The notes under the pieces were generated by a model that worked only from the letters and a program-made list of their open reading frames with translations, did no database searches and was not told the origin of the DNA. From contig JAZQQM010000061.1 in the NCBI GenBank assembly GCA_045629045.1, forward strand, positions 1 through 64,000: a stretch of 64,000 nucleotides of DNA, in the 5' to 3' direction. The stretch's first letter is position 1. Each line of letters opens with the position of its first letter. This DNA is from JAILLW01 sp045629045 (GTDB lineage Bacteria; Bacillota; Clostridia; Lachnospirales; Lachnospiraceae). This document shows positions 27,841 to 36,802 of the stretch, one piece after another. The position numbers and the translations under genes were made by a program.

Positions 27841-28728
27841 ATGAGCAAACCCAAATATAACAACGTATCATATGAAAACAGAATACATTCTTCAAAATTA
27901 ATCCCCTATTCGCTTTATCATAATGCAATTCCGGATTACTTTGCATCTGCGCCTTTACACAGACATGAAGAATTCGAAATTAACTATATTTATGAAGGAA
28001 TAGGCGAATTTACCTGCGAAGATGCTAAATTCCGCGCATATAAGGGTGACATAGTTCTATTACCTTGTAATCAGCTTCATTCAATTGCTGCTGTTGACGA
28101 TTACAGACTTGTATTTGATACTCTCATAATTAACCCCGATATGTTGGGTGGTTTTTTACATGACAGAGCTACAAACGAAGCTGTTTTCCCATTTTTGACA
28201 GGTGAGTTTAACGTTATTCAGATTCCGACAACTGTTCCCTATTATCAGGAAGCAGCTGCAACCCTGGATAATATTATTGCTGCCTGCAAAAAGAATAACG
28301 CCATAAATGACGTTATTCTTAAAAGTGAATTATTTAAGTTTATAGCTATTATCAGTACCTATCACACAATTCAGACCTCTTTGAATTCCAACATTAATTG
28401 TTTTGATATGATAAAGCCCAGTATTGAATATATTAATGATAACTATATGCACGAAGTAACTGTTGAAATGCTGGCTGATGCATGCAAATTAAGTAAAAGC
28501 TACTTTATGAACTGTTTTAAAAAAGCAATCGGCTATTCCGCAATAGATTTCTTAACACAGGTTCGAGTTAAAAGTGCCTGTGATTACTTACTGACTTCGG
28601 ATTATTCCGTTTCTATTATTGCTTATGAATGCGGGTTTAATAATCTTTCTAACTTTAACAGACAGTTCAAAGCGCTTACACAAATGACTCCCAAAGAATA
28701 TCGTGCTTTTAGGAACAGACAGGAATAA
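27841..28728 (+). CDS. AraC-family regulator with cupin sensor domain
   Basis: The 295-residue protein has an N-terminal cupin-like domain (HRHEEFEINYIYEGIGEF; cupin-style histidines near 40) and two C-terminal helix-turn-helix motifs (EMLADACKLSKSYFMNCFKK and SIIAYECGFNNLSNFNRQFK) typical of AraC regulators. Sugar binding in the cupin is expected to switch DNA binding. It is divergent from the alpha-xylosidase/beta-galactosidase unit, so those genes are its probable target. No good ribosome site is seen before the start. It is convergent with the pilin-like gene, one base apart. Confidence 0.88.
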   Translation: MSKPKYNNVSYENRIHSSKLIPYSLYHNAIPDYFASAPLHRHEEFEINYIYEGIGEFTCEDAKFRAYKGDIVLLPCNQLHSIAAVDDYRLVFDTLIINPDMLGGFLHDRATNEAVFPFLTGEFNVIQIPTTVPYYQEAAATLDNIIAACKKNNAINDVILKSELFKFIAIISTYHTIQTSLNSNINCFDMIKPSIEYINDNYMHEVTVEMLADACKLSKSYFMNCFKKAIGYSAIDFLTQVRVKSACDYLLTSDYSVSIIAYECGFNNLSNFNRQFKALTQMTPKEYRAFRNRQE

Positions 28729-28729
28729 C

Positions 28730-29173
28730 TTAGCTTCTGGACGTTCCGTCATAATAAAAATATGTAGCACCTGTAGTTGCTAAATCGCTGTCTGCCGTCC
28801 AATAATATGTTGCTGCGGCCATATTATATCTAAGAACATTGGCATCCCATTTTGAAGAACTTAATGTAATTGAATCACTTACTCCATACTCACTTAAGGA
28901 ATTTGCTTTATATGCCGCACCGCCTACCGTAGCACTGGTACCGCTTACGGTAATTGTTATTTCATCACCGGCTTCCATTTTGTTATCTGCTACATAAGCT
29001 TCAATAGCTGATTTAACATTTTCAATATTTTGCAAATCTTTTGATTCTCTTGACCTTTCAACATGCTTAATAAATTGTGGAGCCAAAAGACCGATAAGTA
29101 CTGCCATAATTGCAATTACAATAACAAGTTCCACCAATGAAAAACCTTTTTGATTTCCGACTAATTTTTTCAC
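28730..29173 (-). CDS. Type IV pilin-like protein (prepilin)
   Basis: The 147-residue product starts with a prepilin peptide: a basic leader, cleavage site after Gly10, then FSLVE with the conserved Glu at +5 and a long hydrophobic helix (about 11-32). The rest is a short polar domain. Pilins of this kind form type IV pili or competence/secretion pseudopili. No prepilin peptidase, ATPase or platform gene lies in the window, so it is an orphan here. The gene follows the cysteine-rich gene by 19 bases and may share its transcript. Confidence 0.85.
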   Translation of the reverse strand: MKKLVGNQKGFSLVELVIVIAIMAVLIGLLAPQFIKHVERSRESKDLQNIENVKSAIEAYVADNKMEAGDEITITVSGTSATVGGAAYKANSLSEYGVSDSITLSSSKWDANVLRYNMAAATYYWTADSDLATTGATYFYYDGTSRS

Positions 29174-29192
29174 TTATTCTCCCCTTAATTAA

Positions 29193-29501
29193 CTATTTAT
29201 CTGCACTGATTCCTTCTTCTTCCGCACGTAACTTGCATCCGTTCTTGTATGAACCGATTTCACATATTTCCGGTTCATCATTTTCAACACATAACTCACA
29301 AGCAGGACACGGCTTCATCTCACCACCAAAATCCCTCGGTTCTCCTTCATTATTTGAATTATGCTTACAGTCTCTGCACCAACAAAGTTCGCACTCAATA
29401 AAAGGATTGACTTCCCTTAAGGACAACTTCTTATCAAGATTTTCTCCTTCAAGAAGAGCAAAAAAATCTAATTGTCCTTCTATCTGTTTAGATTTAGCCA
29501 T
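29193..29501 (-). CDS. Cysteine-rich protein of unknown function
   Basis: The 102-residue soluble protein has ten cysteines in clusters (CELCWCRDC, CPACELC, then two single ones), suggesting two zinc sites or an iron-sulfur cluster. The N-terminal 35 residues are charged and helical. I do not recognise a family. It follows gyrA by about 60 bases, with a terminator-like hairpin between, and precedes the pilin-like gene by 19 bases. Confidence 0.65.
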   Translation of the reverse strand: MAKSKQIEGQLDFFALLEGENLDKKLSLREVNPFIECELCWCRDCKHNSNNEGEPRDFGGEMKPCPACELCVENDEPEICEIGSYKNGCKLRAEEEGISADK

Positions 29502-29527
29502 AAACTAAACCCCCTATATCCACATAA

Positions 29528-29550
29528 ACCCTCACCTTATTGATGAGGGT
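29528..29550 (-). terminator. Hairpin after gyrA
   Basis: ACCCTCA and TGAGGGT form a 7-bp stem; on the minus strand it follows the gyrA stop, with only a short T run. Probably the terminator of the dnaA-gyrA gene series. Confidence 0.55.
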
Positions 29551-29560
29551 CTATATATGG

Positions 29561-32137
29561 TTATTCGTCTTCTTCCTCTTCTTTTGGAAGTGTTACCTCT
29601 TCGTCTTCGTCATCGAATCTTTCATGAGGCATATCATCAACCGGATCTTCTACATTATCCAATTCATCTTCGGATATTTCTTCGTCACCGTTAGTGATTT
29701 TTTCTCTGACTTTGGCTATCTTTGCAACCGAAACACCCTTATCAAGATTGATAAGTTTAACACCTGATGTAATTCTTCCGAGTGTAGATATATCAGACAT
29801 AGGTATCTGAATAATAATTCCGGCATCGGTAATCATCATTATTTCATGATCATCGTTAACTGCCTTAACACCGATTACATCACCTGTCTTTTCTGTAATC
29901 TTGTAACACTTAACTCCCTTACCTCCACGCTTCTGGACTGTAAACTCGCTAAGATATGTTCTCTTACCCATACCTTTTTCAGAAACAATAAGTAATGAAT
30001 CACCCTGATGATCAAGCTGCATACCTACGATTTCGTCCTGGTCGGTTAAGTTCATACCGCGAACACCCATTGAGCTTCTTCCGGTATTTCTAACATCGGT
30101 TTCTTTAAATCTGATACATTGACCAAACTTCGTTACAAGGAATACTTCCGTATCCTTATCAGTAATCTTAACTTCGATTAACTCATCGTCATCTTTAAGG
30201 TTAATGGCAATAAGTCCGTTCTTACGGATATTTGAATAATCGGTAACTTTGGTCTTCTTAATGGTACCCTTCTTAGTTACCATGAATAAGTTTTTATCTT
30301 CTTCATACTCCTTAACAGGAATAAGAGCCGATATCTTCTCACCCGGATTAAGCTGAAGCAGATTAACAATGGCAACACCACGTGAAATTCTTGAGCCTTC
30401 GGGAATTTCATACGCTTTTAATCTGTAAACACGTCCCATATTTGTGAAGAACATAATATAGTGATGTGTTGTTGTCATAAGAAGATCTTCTATAAAGTCT
30501 TCTTCGATTGTATTCATACCCTTGATTCCCTTGCCGCCTCTGTGCTGAGACTTGAAGTTATCAATGGTCATTCTCTTAATATATCCTAAGTTAGACATGG
30601 CAAGAATTGTATTTTCATTAGGAATCATATCTTCATCCGTAATGTCATACTCATCAAATCCTATCTTAGAACGACGATCGTCTCCGTACTTTTCGGATGT
30701 AACAAGCATCTCTGTCTTAATTACACCAAGGAGAAGCTTCTCATCTGCAAGAATAGCCTTTAATTCAGCAATTCTCTTAATTAATTCTTCATGCTCATTT
30801 TCAAGTTTGGATCTTTCCAAACCTGTTAAAGCACGAAGTCGCATATCTACAATAGCCTGAGCCTGTGCTTCAGATAACTCGAAGCGACTCATGAGGTTTT
30901 CCTTAGCCGTCTGAGTATCTGCGGAATTTCTGATAATCTGGATTACTTCATCAATATTATCAAGTGCAATAAGCAATCCCTGTAAAATATGATCTCTTTC
31001 TTCAGCTTTGTTAAGGTCATATTTAGTACGACGTGTAACAACTTCTTCCTGATGCTTTAAGTATTCATTAAGCATTTCAAGAAGACTCATAACCTTAGGT
31101 TCGTTATTAACCAAAGCAAGCATAATAACACCAAAGGTATCCTGAAGCTGAGTATGCTTATATAACTGATTAAGAATAATATTGGGATTAGCGTCTCTTC
31201 GAAGTTCAATAACGATACGCATACCGTCTCTGTCGGATTCATCTCTTAAATCGGTAATTCCGTCTACTTTTTTGAGCTTAACAAGTTCTGCTATCTTCTG
31301 AATCAGGTTAGCTTTGTTAACCATGTAAGGAAGTTCGGTAACAATAATACTACTCTTACCGGAAGCCATAGTCTCAATATTCGTTACGGCACGAACTCTT
31401 ACCTTGCCGCGACCTGTTCTGTATGCTTCTTCCGAACCGCGTGTTCCTAAGATAATACCGCCGGTAGGAAAATCCGGAGCCTTAACAATCTGAAGAATCT
31501 CTTCAATATCGGTATCTCGTGATTCCTCAACCTTGTTATCAATAATTTTGACGAGAGCCTGTGTAACTTCTCTTAAGTTATGAGGCGGAATATTTGTTGC
31601 CATACCTACTGCTATACCGGTAGTACCGTTTACAAGAAGGTTAGGATATCTACTGGGTAAAACAACAGGCTCTTTTTCGGTTTCATCGAAGTTAGGCATG
31701 AAATCAACAGTATCTTTATTGATATCTGCCAACAATTCCATAGAAATCTTAGATAATCTTGCCTCTGTGTATCGCATGGCAGCGGCACCGTCACCGTCCA
31801 CAGAACCGAAGTTACCGTGACCGTCTACAAGAGTATATCTAAAACTCCAGGGCTGAGCCATGTTTACCAAAGCACCATAAATTGAACTGTCTCCATGGGG
31901 ATGATATTTACCCATTGTATCTCCGACTATACGAGCGGATTTACGATGAGGCTTATCGGGGCCGTTATTAAGTTCAATCATAGAGTATAAAACTCTACGC
32001 TGAACAGGTTTAAGACCATCTCTTACATCGGGAAGCGCACGAGATGCTATAACACTCATGGCATAATCGATATATGATGTTTCCATTGTTTTTTGCAGGT
32101 CTACCTCATGGATTTTGTCAAAAATATTGTCTTCCAT
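29561..32137 (-). CDS. gyrA: DNA gyrase subunit A
   Basis: The 858-residue protein has the winged-helix domain with the active-site tyrosine in AAMRYTEARLSK (near residue 125), the tower, and the C-terminal beta-pinwheel with the GyrA box QRGGKGVKC. The tail is highly acidic. With GyrB it introduces negative supercoils. The quinolone-determining region reads HGDSSIYGAL, giving Ser at the E. coli Ser83 position and Gly at the Asp87 position; I believe this is normal for Lachnospiraceae. It begins 16 bases after gyrB. Confidence 0.98.
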   Translation of the reverse strand: MEDNIFDKIHEVDLQKTMETSYIDYAMSVIASRALPDVRDGLKPVQRRVLYSMIELNNGPDKPHRKSARIVGDTMGKYHPHGDSSIYGALVNMAQPWSFRYTLVDGHGNFGSVDGDGAAAMRYTEARLSKISMELLADINKDTVDFMPNFDETEKEPVVLPSRYPNLLVNGTTGIAVGMATNIPPHNLREVTQALVKIIDNKVEESRDTDIEEILQIVKAPDFPTGGIILGTRGSEEAYRTGRGKVRVRAVTNIETMASGKSSIIVTELPYMVNKANLIQKIAELVKLKKVDGITDLRDESDRDGMRIVIELRRDANPNIILNQLYKHTQLQDTFGVIMLALVNNEPKVMSLLEMLNEYLKHQEEVVTRRTKYDLNKAEERDHILQGLLIALDNIDEVIQIIRNSADTQTAKENLMSRFELSEAQAQAIVDMRLRALTGLERSKLENEHEELIKRIAELKAILADEKLLLGVIKTEMLVTSEKYGDDRRSKIGFDEYDITDEDMIPNENTILAMSNLGYIKRMTIDNFKSQHRGGKGIKGMNTIEEDFIEDLLMTTTHHYIMFFTNMGRVYRLKAYEIPEGSRISRGVAIVNLLQLNPGEKISALIPVKEYEEDKNLFMVTKKGTIKKTKVTDYSNIRKNGLIAINLKDDDELIEVKITDKDTEVFLVTKFGQCIRFKETDVRNTGRSSMGVRGMNLTDQDEIVGMQLDHQGDSLLIVSEKGMGKRTYLSEFTVQKRGGKGVKCYKITEKTGDVIGVKAVNDDHEIMMITDAGIIIQIPMSDISTLGRITSGVKLINLDKGVSVAKIAKVREKITNGDEEISEDELDNVEDPVDDMPHERFDDEDEEVTLPKEEEEDE

Positions 32138-32153
32138 AATTCTTCCTTTTTCC

Positions 32154-34142
32154 TTAAATATCTAAGTTCTTAACGAATTTAGCGTTTTCTTCAATGAATT
32201 CACGACGTGGTTCAACCTTGTCGCCCATTAATGTTGTAAATGTCAAATCAAGCTCTGACTCTGCTTCTTCATTCATAACTACACGAAGAAGAACTCTCTT
32301 TTCAGGATCCATGGTTGTTTCCCATAACTGTTCCGCATCCATTTCACCAAGTCCTTTATATCTTTGTATCTTATTATTCTGATCACGACCAACTTCCTTA
32401 AGAATGGTGTCAAGTTCTTCATCAGAATATGCATACCAGACTTTTTTGTTCTTTTCGAGTTTATACAAAGGCGGCTGAGCTAAATAAACATGACCATGTT
32501 TGATAAGTTCAGGCATAAATCTGTAAATAAATGTTAACAACAATGTTGCAATATGAGCACCGTCAACATCGGCATCTGTCATAAGAATAATCTTGTGATA
32601 TCTAAGTTTTGATATATCAAAATCATCATGAATACCTGTACCGAAAGCAGTTATCATTGCCTTAATCTCAGCATTTGCATAAATCTTATCAAGACGTGCT
32701 TTTTCAACATTAAGAATTTTACCTCTTAATGGAAGAATAGCCTGAGTAGCTCTTGATCTGGCAGTCTTTGCACTTCCGCCTGCGGAATCTCCCTCAACGA
32801 TGTAAATTTCGCAATTTTCGGGATTTTTATCCGAACAATCCGCCAATTTACCGGGAAGGGCAGCTCCCTCAAGGGCTGTTTTACGACGTGTTAAATCACG
32901 GGCCTTACGAGCAGCATCTCTTGCCCTTTGAGCAAGGATTGATTTTTCACAAATTGTCTTGGCAATTGAAGGATTCTGCTCAAGGAAATACGTAAGCTGT
33001 TCCGAAACTATATTATCAACAGCCGTTCTTGCTTCCGAATTACCAAGCTTCTGCTTAGTCTGACCTTCAAACTGAGGATCTTCGATTTTAACGGAAACTA
33101 TAGCAGTAAGTCCTTCTCTTATATCATCACCCGTAAGATTGGGTTCGGAATCCTTAAGTAACTTGGAATTACGGGCATAATCATTAAAAGTCTTGGTTAA
33201 TGCATTACGGAATCCCACAAGATGAGTACCACCTTCGGGAGTATTAATGTTATTAACAAAACTGAATGTACTTTCATTAAAAGAATCATTATGCTGCATT
33301 GATACTTCAACATAAACATTATTCTTTTTGCCTTCAAAATAAAGGACATTATCATATAAAGGAGTCTTTGACTTATTAAGATATGTTACGAATTCCTTAA
33401 TTCCGCCTTCATAATGGAATACTCTTTCCTTAGCTTCGGGCATTGTTTCGGAAATTCTTTCATCTCTAAGAACAATCTTAAGTCCTTTTGTTAAAAAAGC
33501 CATTTCACGAAGACGCTGTTTTAATACATCAAATTCGTAAACGGTAGTCTCTGTAAAGATTGTTCCGTCAGGCTTAAAAGTAACCTTGGTACCTGTTTTA
33601 TCCGGTTCGCAATCTCCGACAGTTTTAAGAGGATAACAAACATGACCTCTTTCATAACGCTGCTTATATATTTTGCCTTCGTGACATATTTCAACTTCAA
33701 GCCAATCTGATAAAGCGTTTACTACAGAGGCTCCAACACCGTGAAGTCCGCCTGAAACCTTGTATCCGCCACCACCGAATTTACCACCGGCGTGAAGTAC
33801 GGTAAATACTACTTCAACAGCAGGAAGTCCTGCTTTTTTATTTATACCGATAGGAATACCACGACCATTATCCACAACAGTAACCGAATTGTCCGGATTA
33901 ATTGTAACTGTAATCGTGTCGCAATATCCTGCCAGAGCTTCGTCTACGGAATTATCCACTATTTCATAAACAAGATGATGAAGACCACGGCTGGCGGTAG
34001 TTCCTATATACATTCCGGGACGTTTACGAACAGCCTCCAAGCCTTCCAAAATTTGAATTTGGTCAGCGCCATAATCATTTTCAACAGGAGAAATATCCAG
34101 GGTATCTTCTGTTACTTCAATGTTTTCGTTTAAATCTGCCAT
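32154..34142 (-). CDS. gyrB: DNA gyrase subunit B
   Basis: The 662-residue protein has the GHKL ATPase domain (EIVDNSVDEALAG, GVGASVVNALS), the transducer and the TOPRIM domain (YIVEGDSAGGSAK, then LMTDADVDGAHI) and the C-terminal GyrA-binding part. The short length without the proteobacterial insertion is usual for Gram-positive bacteria. It lies between recF and gyrA in the classic dnaA-dnaN-yaaA-recF-gyrB-gyrA order. Confidence 0.98.
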   Translation of the reverse strand: MADLNENIEVTEDTLDISPVENDYGADQIQILEGLEAVRKRPGMYIGTTASRGLHHLVYEIVDNSVDEALAGYCDTITVTINPDNSVTVVDNGRGIPIGINKKAGLPAVEVVFTVLHAGGKFGGGGYKVSGGLHGVGASVVNALSDWLEVEICHEGKIYKQRYERGHVCYPLKTVGDCEPDKTGTKVTFKPDGTIFTETTVYEFDVLKQRLREMAFLTKGLKIVLRDERISETMPEAKERVFHYEGGIKEFVTYLNKSKTPLYDNVLYFEGKKNNVYVEVSMQHNDSFNESTFSFVNNINTPEGGTHLVGFRNALTKTFNDYARNSKLLKDSEPNLTGDDIREGLTAIVSVKIEDPQFEGQTKQKLGNSEARTAVDNIVSEQLTYFLEQNPSIAKTICEKSILAQRARDAARKARDLTRRKTALEGAALPGKLADCSDKNPENCEIYIVEGDSAGGSAKTARSRATQAILPLRGKILNVEKARLDKIYANAEIKAMITAFGTGIHDDFDISKLRYHKIILMTDADVDGAHIATLLLTFIYRFMPELIKHGHVYLAQPPLYKLEKNKKVWYAYSDEELDTILKEVGRDQNNKIQRYKGLGEMDAEQLWETTMDPEKRVLLRVVMNEEAESELDLTFTTLMGDKVEPRREFIEENAKFVKNLDI

Positions 34143-34151
34143 ATTTCCTCC

Positions 34152-34183
34152 ACGCTTGCGCGTCAGTTTAGCGCCGAAGGCGC
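34152..34183 (-). other. Two small GC-rich hairpins between recF and gyrB
   Basis: ACGC-TTGC-GCGT (34152-34163) and GCGCC-GAA-GGCGC (34171-34183) stand out in an AT-rich setting, directly before the gyrB ribosome site. They may slow or tune transcription or translation of gyrB; no direct evidence. Confidence 0.4.
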
Positions 34184-34195
34184 CGGGTTTATAAA

Positions 34196-35278
34196 TTAGT
34201 TTTCGGTTACGGTACCATTAGTAACCTTAAATGATTTATTTATCTTAAAATTATTATTTACAAAGTCATCAAGTCCGGTACATGAAATAATTGTCTGTAC
34301 ATCACCTATACTGTCGAGAAGATAATTTTGTCTGTTTGAATCAAGTTCCGACAAAACATCGTCAAGAAGTAACACCGGCGTATCTTTGGTAATTCTTTTT
34401 ACAAGTTCTATTTCAGACAATTTCAAAGATAACGCAGCAGTTCTTTGTTGACCCTGTGATCCGAATTTTCTTATATCGATTCCATTAACAATAAATGCAA
34501 AATCATCCCTGTGAGGACCTACCGTAGTCATTTTTGCACTAATATCTTTTTCTTGATTTGAACTCATTTTTGATGAATAATCTTCAATACTTACATTGGG
34601 TTCATAAACAATTTCGATATCTTCTTTTCCGCCGGATAATTTTGAATGATATTCCTTTAGAATTTCACTTAACTGATTAGCAAAAGATTGTCTTCTTTCA
34701 ATAATCTTACTTCCAAAAGAAACAAGCTGAGAATCCCAGATATTAAGTGTTTCTCTTAAGTTAGGATTAAAATACATATCCTTAAGAAGTTTATTTCTTT
34801 GGTTAATAATTTTGTTGTAATTATTTAGATTATAAAGATAAAAATTATCAAGCTGGCATAATTCCATATCCGCAAATCTTCTTCTTTCCCCCGGACCGTC
34901 TTTTATAATGCTTAAATCCTCAGGTGAAAAGAAAACAACATTTATTAAACCAAGTAAATCAGCAGCTTTTTTTATTTTAGTACCATCAATCGCAATTCCC
35001 TTTGATTTTGAAGAACGAAGATGCATATCAACCCTTGTTTCTATATTGTCTTTTTCAACAATAGTACGAATATGTGCCTCTTCTTTTTCAAAATTAATTA
35101 TATCTTTGTCCTTAGTGCCTTTATGTGATTTAGTAGTTGCACTAAGATAGATTGCTTCAAGAATATTAGTTTTACCTTGAGCATTATCACCAAATAAAAT
35201 ATTGGTTCCGGGATCAAAATTAATGTTTAATTCCCTGTAATTACGATAATCAACCAGTTCAAGTGACTTAATAATCAT
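34196..35278 (-). CDS. recF: DNA replication and repair protein RecF
   Basis: The 360-residue SMC-like ATPase has Walker A FGDNAQGKTNILEAI (about 31-45), the signature region FGSQGQQRTAALSLKL and Walker B PVLLLDDVLSEL. It loads RecA at gaps with RecO and RecR. Its start overlaps the S4-domain gene by 4 bases, indicating translational coupling. Confidence 0.97.
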   Translation of the reverse strand: MIIKSLELVDYRNYRELNINFDPGTNILFGDNAQGKTNILEAIYLSATTKSHKGTKDKDIINFEKEEAHIRTIVEKDNIETRVDMHLRSSKSKGIAIDGTKIKKAADLLGLINVVFFSPEDLSIIKDGPGERRRFADMELCQLDNFYLYNLNNYNKIINQRNKLLKDMYFNPNLRETLNIWDSQLVSFGSKIIERRQSFANQLSEILKEYHSKLSGGKEDIEIVYEPNVSIEDYSSKMSSNQEKDISAKMTTVGPHRDDFAFIVNGIDIRKFGSQGQQRTAALSLKLSEIELVKRITKDTPVLLLDDVLSELDSNRQNYLLDSIGDVQTIISCTGLDDFVNNNFKINKSFKVTNGTVTEN

Positions 35279-35484
35279 GCAATAACCTTAACTGAAACTC
35301 CGTTATATTCAAAAATATCGTCGTTTTTTAATTTTTTGCCCCGCTCTAAACAAACGGAATTATTTACTTTAACACTTCCGTTTTGAATAACAACTTTAGC
35401 TTCAACACCTGAATCAACAAGTCCGGCTAATTTAAGAGCCTGGCCTAATTTAATAAATTCGTCTTTAATTTTAATAGATTCCAT
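35275..35484 (-). CDS. yaaA: S4-domain RNA-binding protein YaaA
   Basis: This 69-residue protein is a bare S4 RNA-binding domain (IKLGQALKLAGLVDSGVEAK, then GSVKVNNSVCLERGKKL). The small gene is always found between dnaN and recF in Firmicutes; a role in 50S ribosome assembly has been proposed for the B. subtilis protein. It ends inside recF by a 4-base overlap and begins 2 bases after dnaN. Confidence 0.93.
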   Translation of the reverse strand: MESIKIKDEFIKLGQALKLAGLVDSGVEAKVVIQNGSVKVNNSVCLERGKKLKNDDIFEYNGVSVKVIA

Positions 35485-35486
35485 AA

Positions 35487-36596
35487 TTATGATACTGTAG
35501 TGAAATTAACAGGAAGAACCATATAAATATAGCTTTCTTCCGGATTTTTAATAAAGCACGGAGCCTTTGGATTAACCATATAAACATCAATCTGCTCATC
35601 TTCAATAACACGAAGAGCATCCATCATAAATTTAGGATTAAATCCAATCATTAAATCCTTACCTTGTTTTGTAATTGCAATTTCTTCATTCATGCTACCA
35701 ACGGTAGAATTAATTTTAAGTTCGATGTTTTCATCTGAAATATTTATAATAATAGGCTTTTTATCGCCTTCTTTAACAAGTAAAGTAGCTCTGTCAATTG
35801 ATTCAAGAAGTTCTTTTTTATTAATTGAAATCTTGGTTTCATAATCTGAAGATAACATCTGATCAATCTTAAAATATTCACCTTCAATTAATCTTGAAAC
35901 AACCGTAGTTGAATCAAATTCAAAAATTATATGTTTACCTGTAAAGAAAATATCAACTGATTTATCTGTATCACCTGATAAAATTTTACTTATTTCGTTA
36001 AGAGTTTTACCCGGAACAATAACTTTTTTATTTTGATAAGTATTATTTAAATTAACTCTTCTTATGGAAATTCTATGACCGTCAAGTGAAACTACTTTTA
36101 ATGAAGAACCGTTAACTTCAAATAATTCACCTGTCATAATCTTATTATTATCATTATCTGCAATAGAGAATATTGTCTGGCGAATAATTTCTTTTAAAGT
36201 AAATTGTGATAAAGATATAGAGTCTATCTTTTCAACTTTAGGTAAATAAGTAAATTCATCAGCAGGTTTACCAATAATAGTAAATTTAGCTTTATCACAT
36301 GTTATAAATGTTTTTAGTGAAGAATCACATTCAATAACAACGTCAGAATCGGGTAATTTATGAACAATGCTTACAAGCATTTTAGCATCAAGAGCAATTT
36401 TACCTTTTTCTTCAATAATACCTGTAACTATTGTTTCAATACCTAATTCAGTATCATTAGCAACAAGCTTTATTTCTCCGTTTGAAGCATCAATCAAAAT
36501 ACATTCCAATATAGACATTGTAGTTTTATTAGGAACTGCTTTTGATACAGTATTAACTCCATTCATTAAATTAGATTTTGAAATAATAAGCTTCAT
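35487..36596 (-). CDS. dnaN: DNA polymerase III beta subunit (sliding clamp)
   Basis: The 369-residue product has three clamp domains and the conserved C-terminal YMVLPV region. Two copies form a ring that tethers the polymerase. Its upstream gap to dnaA holds DnaA-box-like sites. Codon use is very AT-rich, as in the rest of this block. Confidence 0.97.
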   Translation of the reverse strand: MKLIISKSNLMNGVNTVSKAVPNKTTMSILECILIDASNGEIKLVANDTELGIETIVTGIIEEKGKIALDAKMLVSIVHKLPDSDVVIECDSSLKTFITCDKAKFTIIGKPADEFTYLPKVEKIDSISLSQFTLKEIIRQTIFSIADNDNNKIMTGELFEVNGSSLKVVSLDGHRISIRRVNLNNTYQNKKVIVPGKTLNEISKILSGDTDKSVDIFFTGKHIIFEFDSTTVVSRLIEGEYFKIDQMLSSDYETKISINKKELLESIDRATLLVKEGDKKPIIINISDENIELKINSTVGSMNEEIAITKQGKDLMIGFNPKFMMDALRVIEDEQIDVYMVNPKAPCFIKNPEESYIYMVLPVNFTTVS

Positions 36597-36802
36597 TGTG
36601 AATAACTTCCTTTCTCAAAAAGCGAATAAATAATTTACCGATTTTATCCCCACAAATGAATAATATATATTAAATAATTAGTATATATAGTAATAGTAGA
36701 TGTTCATTTGTGTACAACTAGTATATTATAGCATTTTATTGGCTAAAATTAAATGATAACTATGTGGATAATAAATATATAAAAATTGAATAAGTGGATA
36801 GC
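36597..36802. other. dnaA-dnaN intergenic part of oriC
   Basis: The 206-base AT-rich gap contains one perfect DnaA box, TGTGGATAA at 36763-36771, and a one-mismatch copy near 36793-36801 (AGTGGATAG). Bipartite origins with boxes on both sides of dnaA are known in B. subtilis. It also carries the dnaN promoter and leader, not resolved here. Confidence 0.7.

Noticed and set aside
29561..32137. Quinolone-resistance substitution in GyrA (Gly at the Asp87 position)
   Set aside because: The surrounding sequence HGDSSIYGAL appears to be the ordinary form in Lachnospiraceae, so it is not evidence of acquired resistance.
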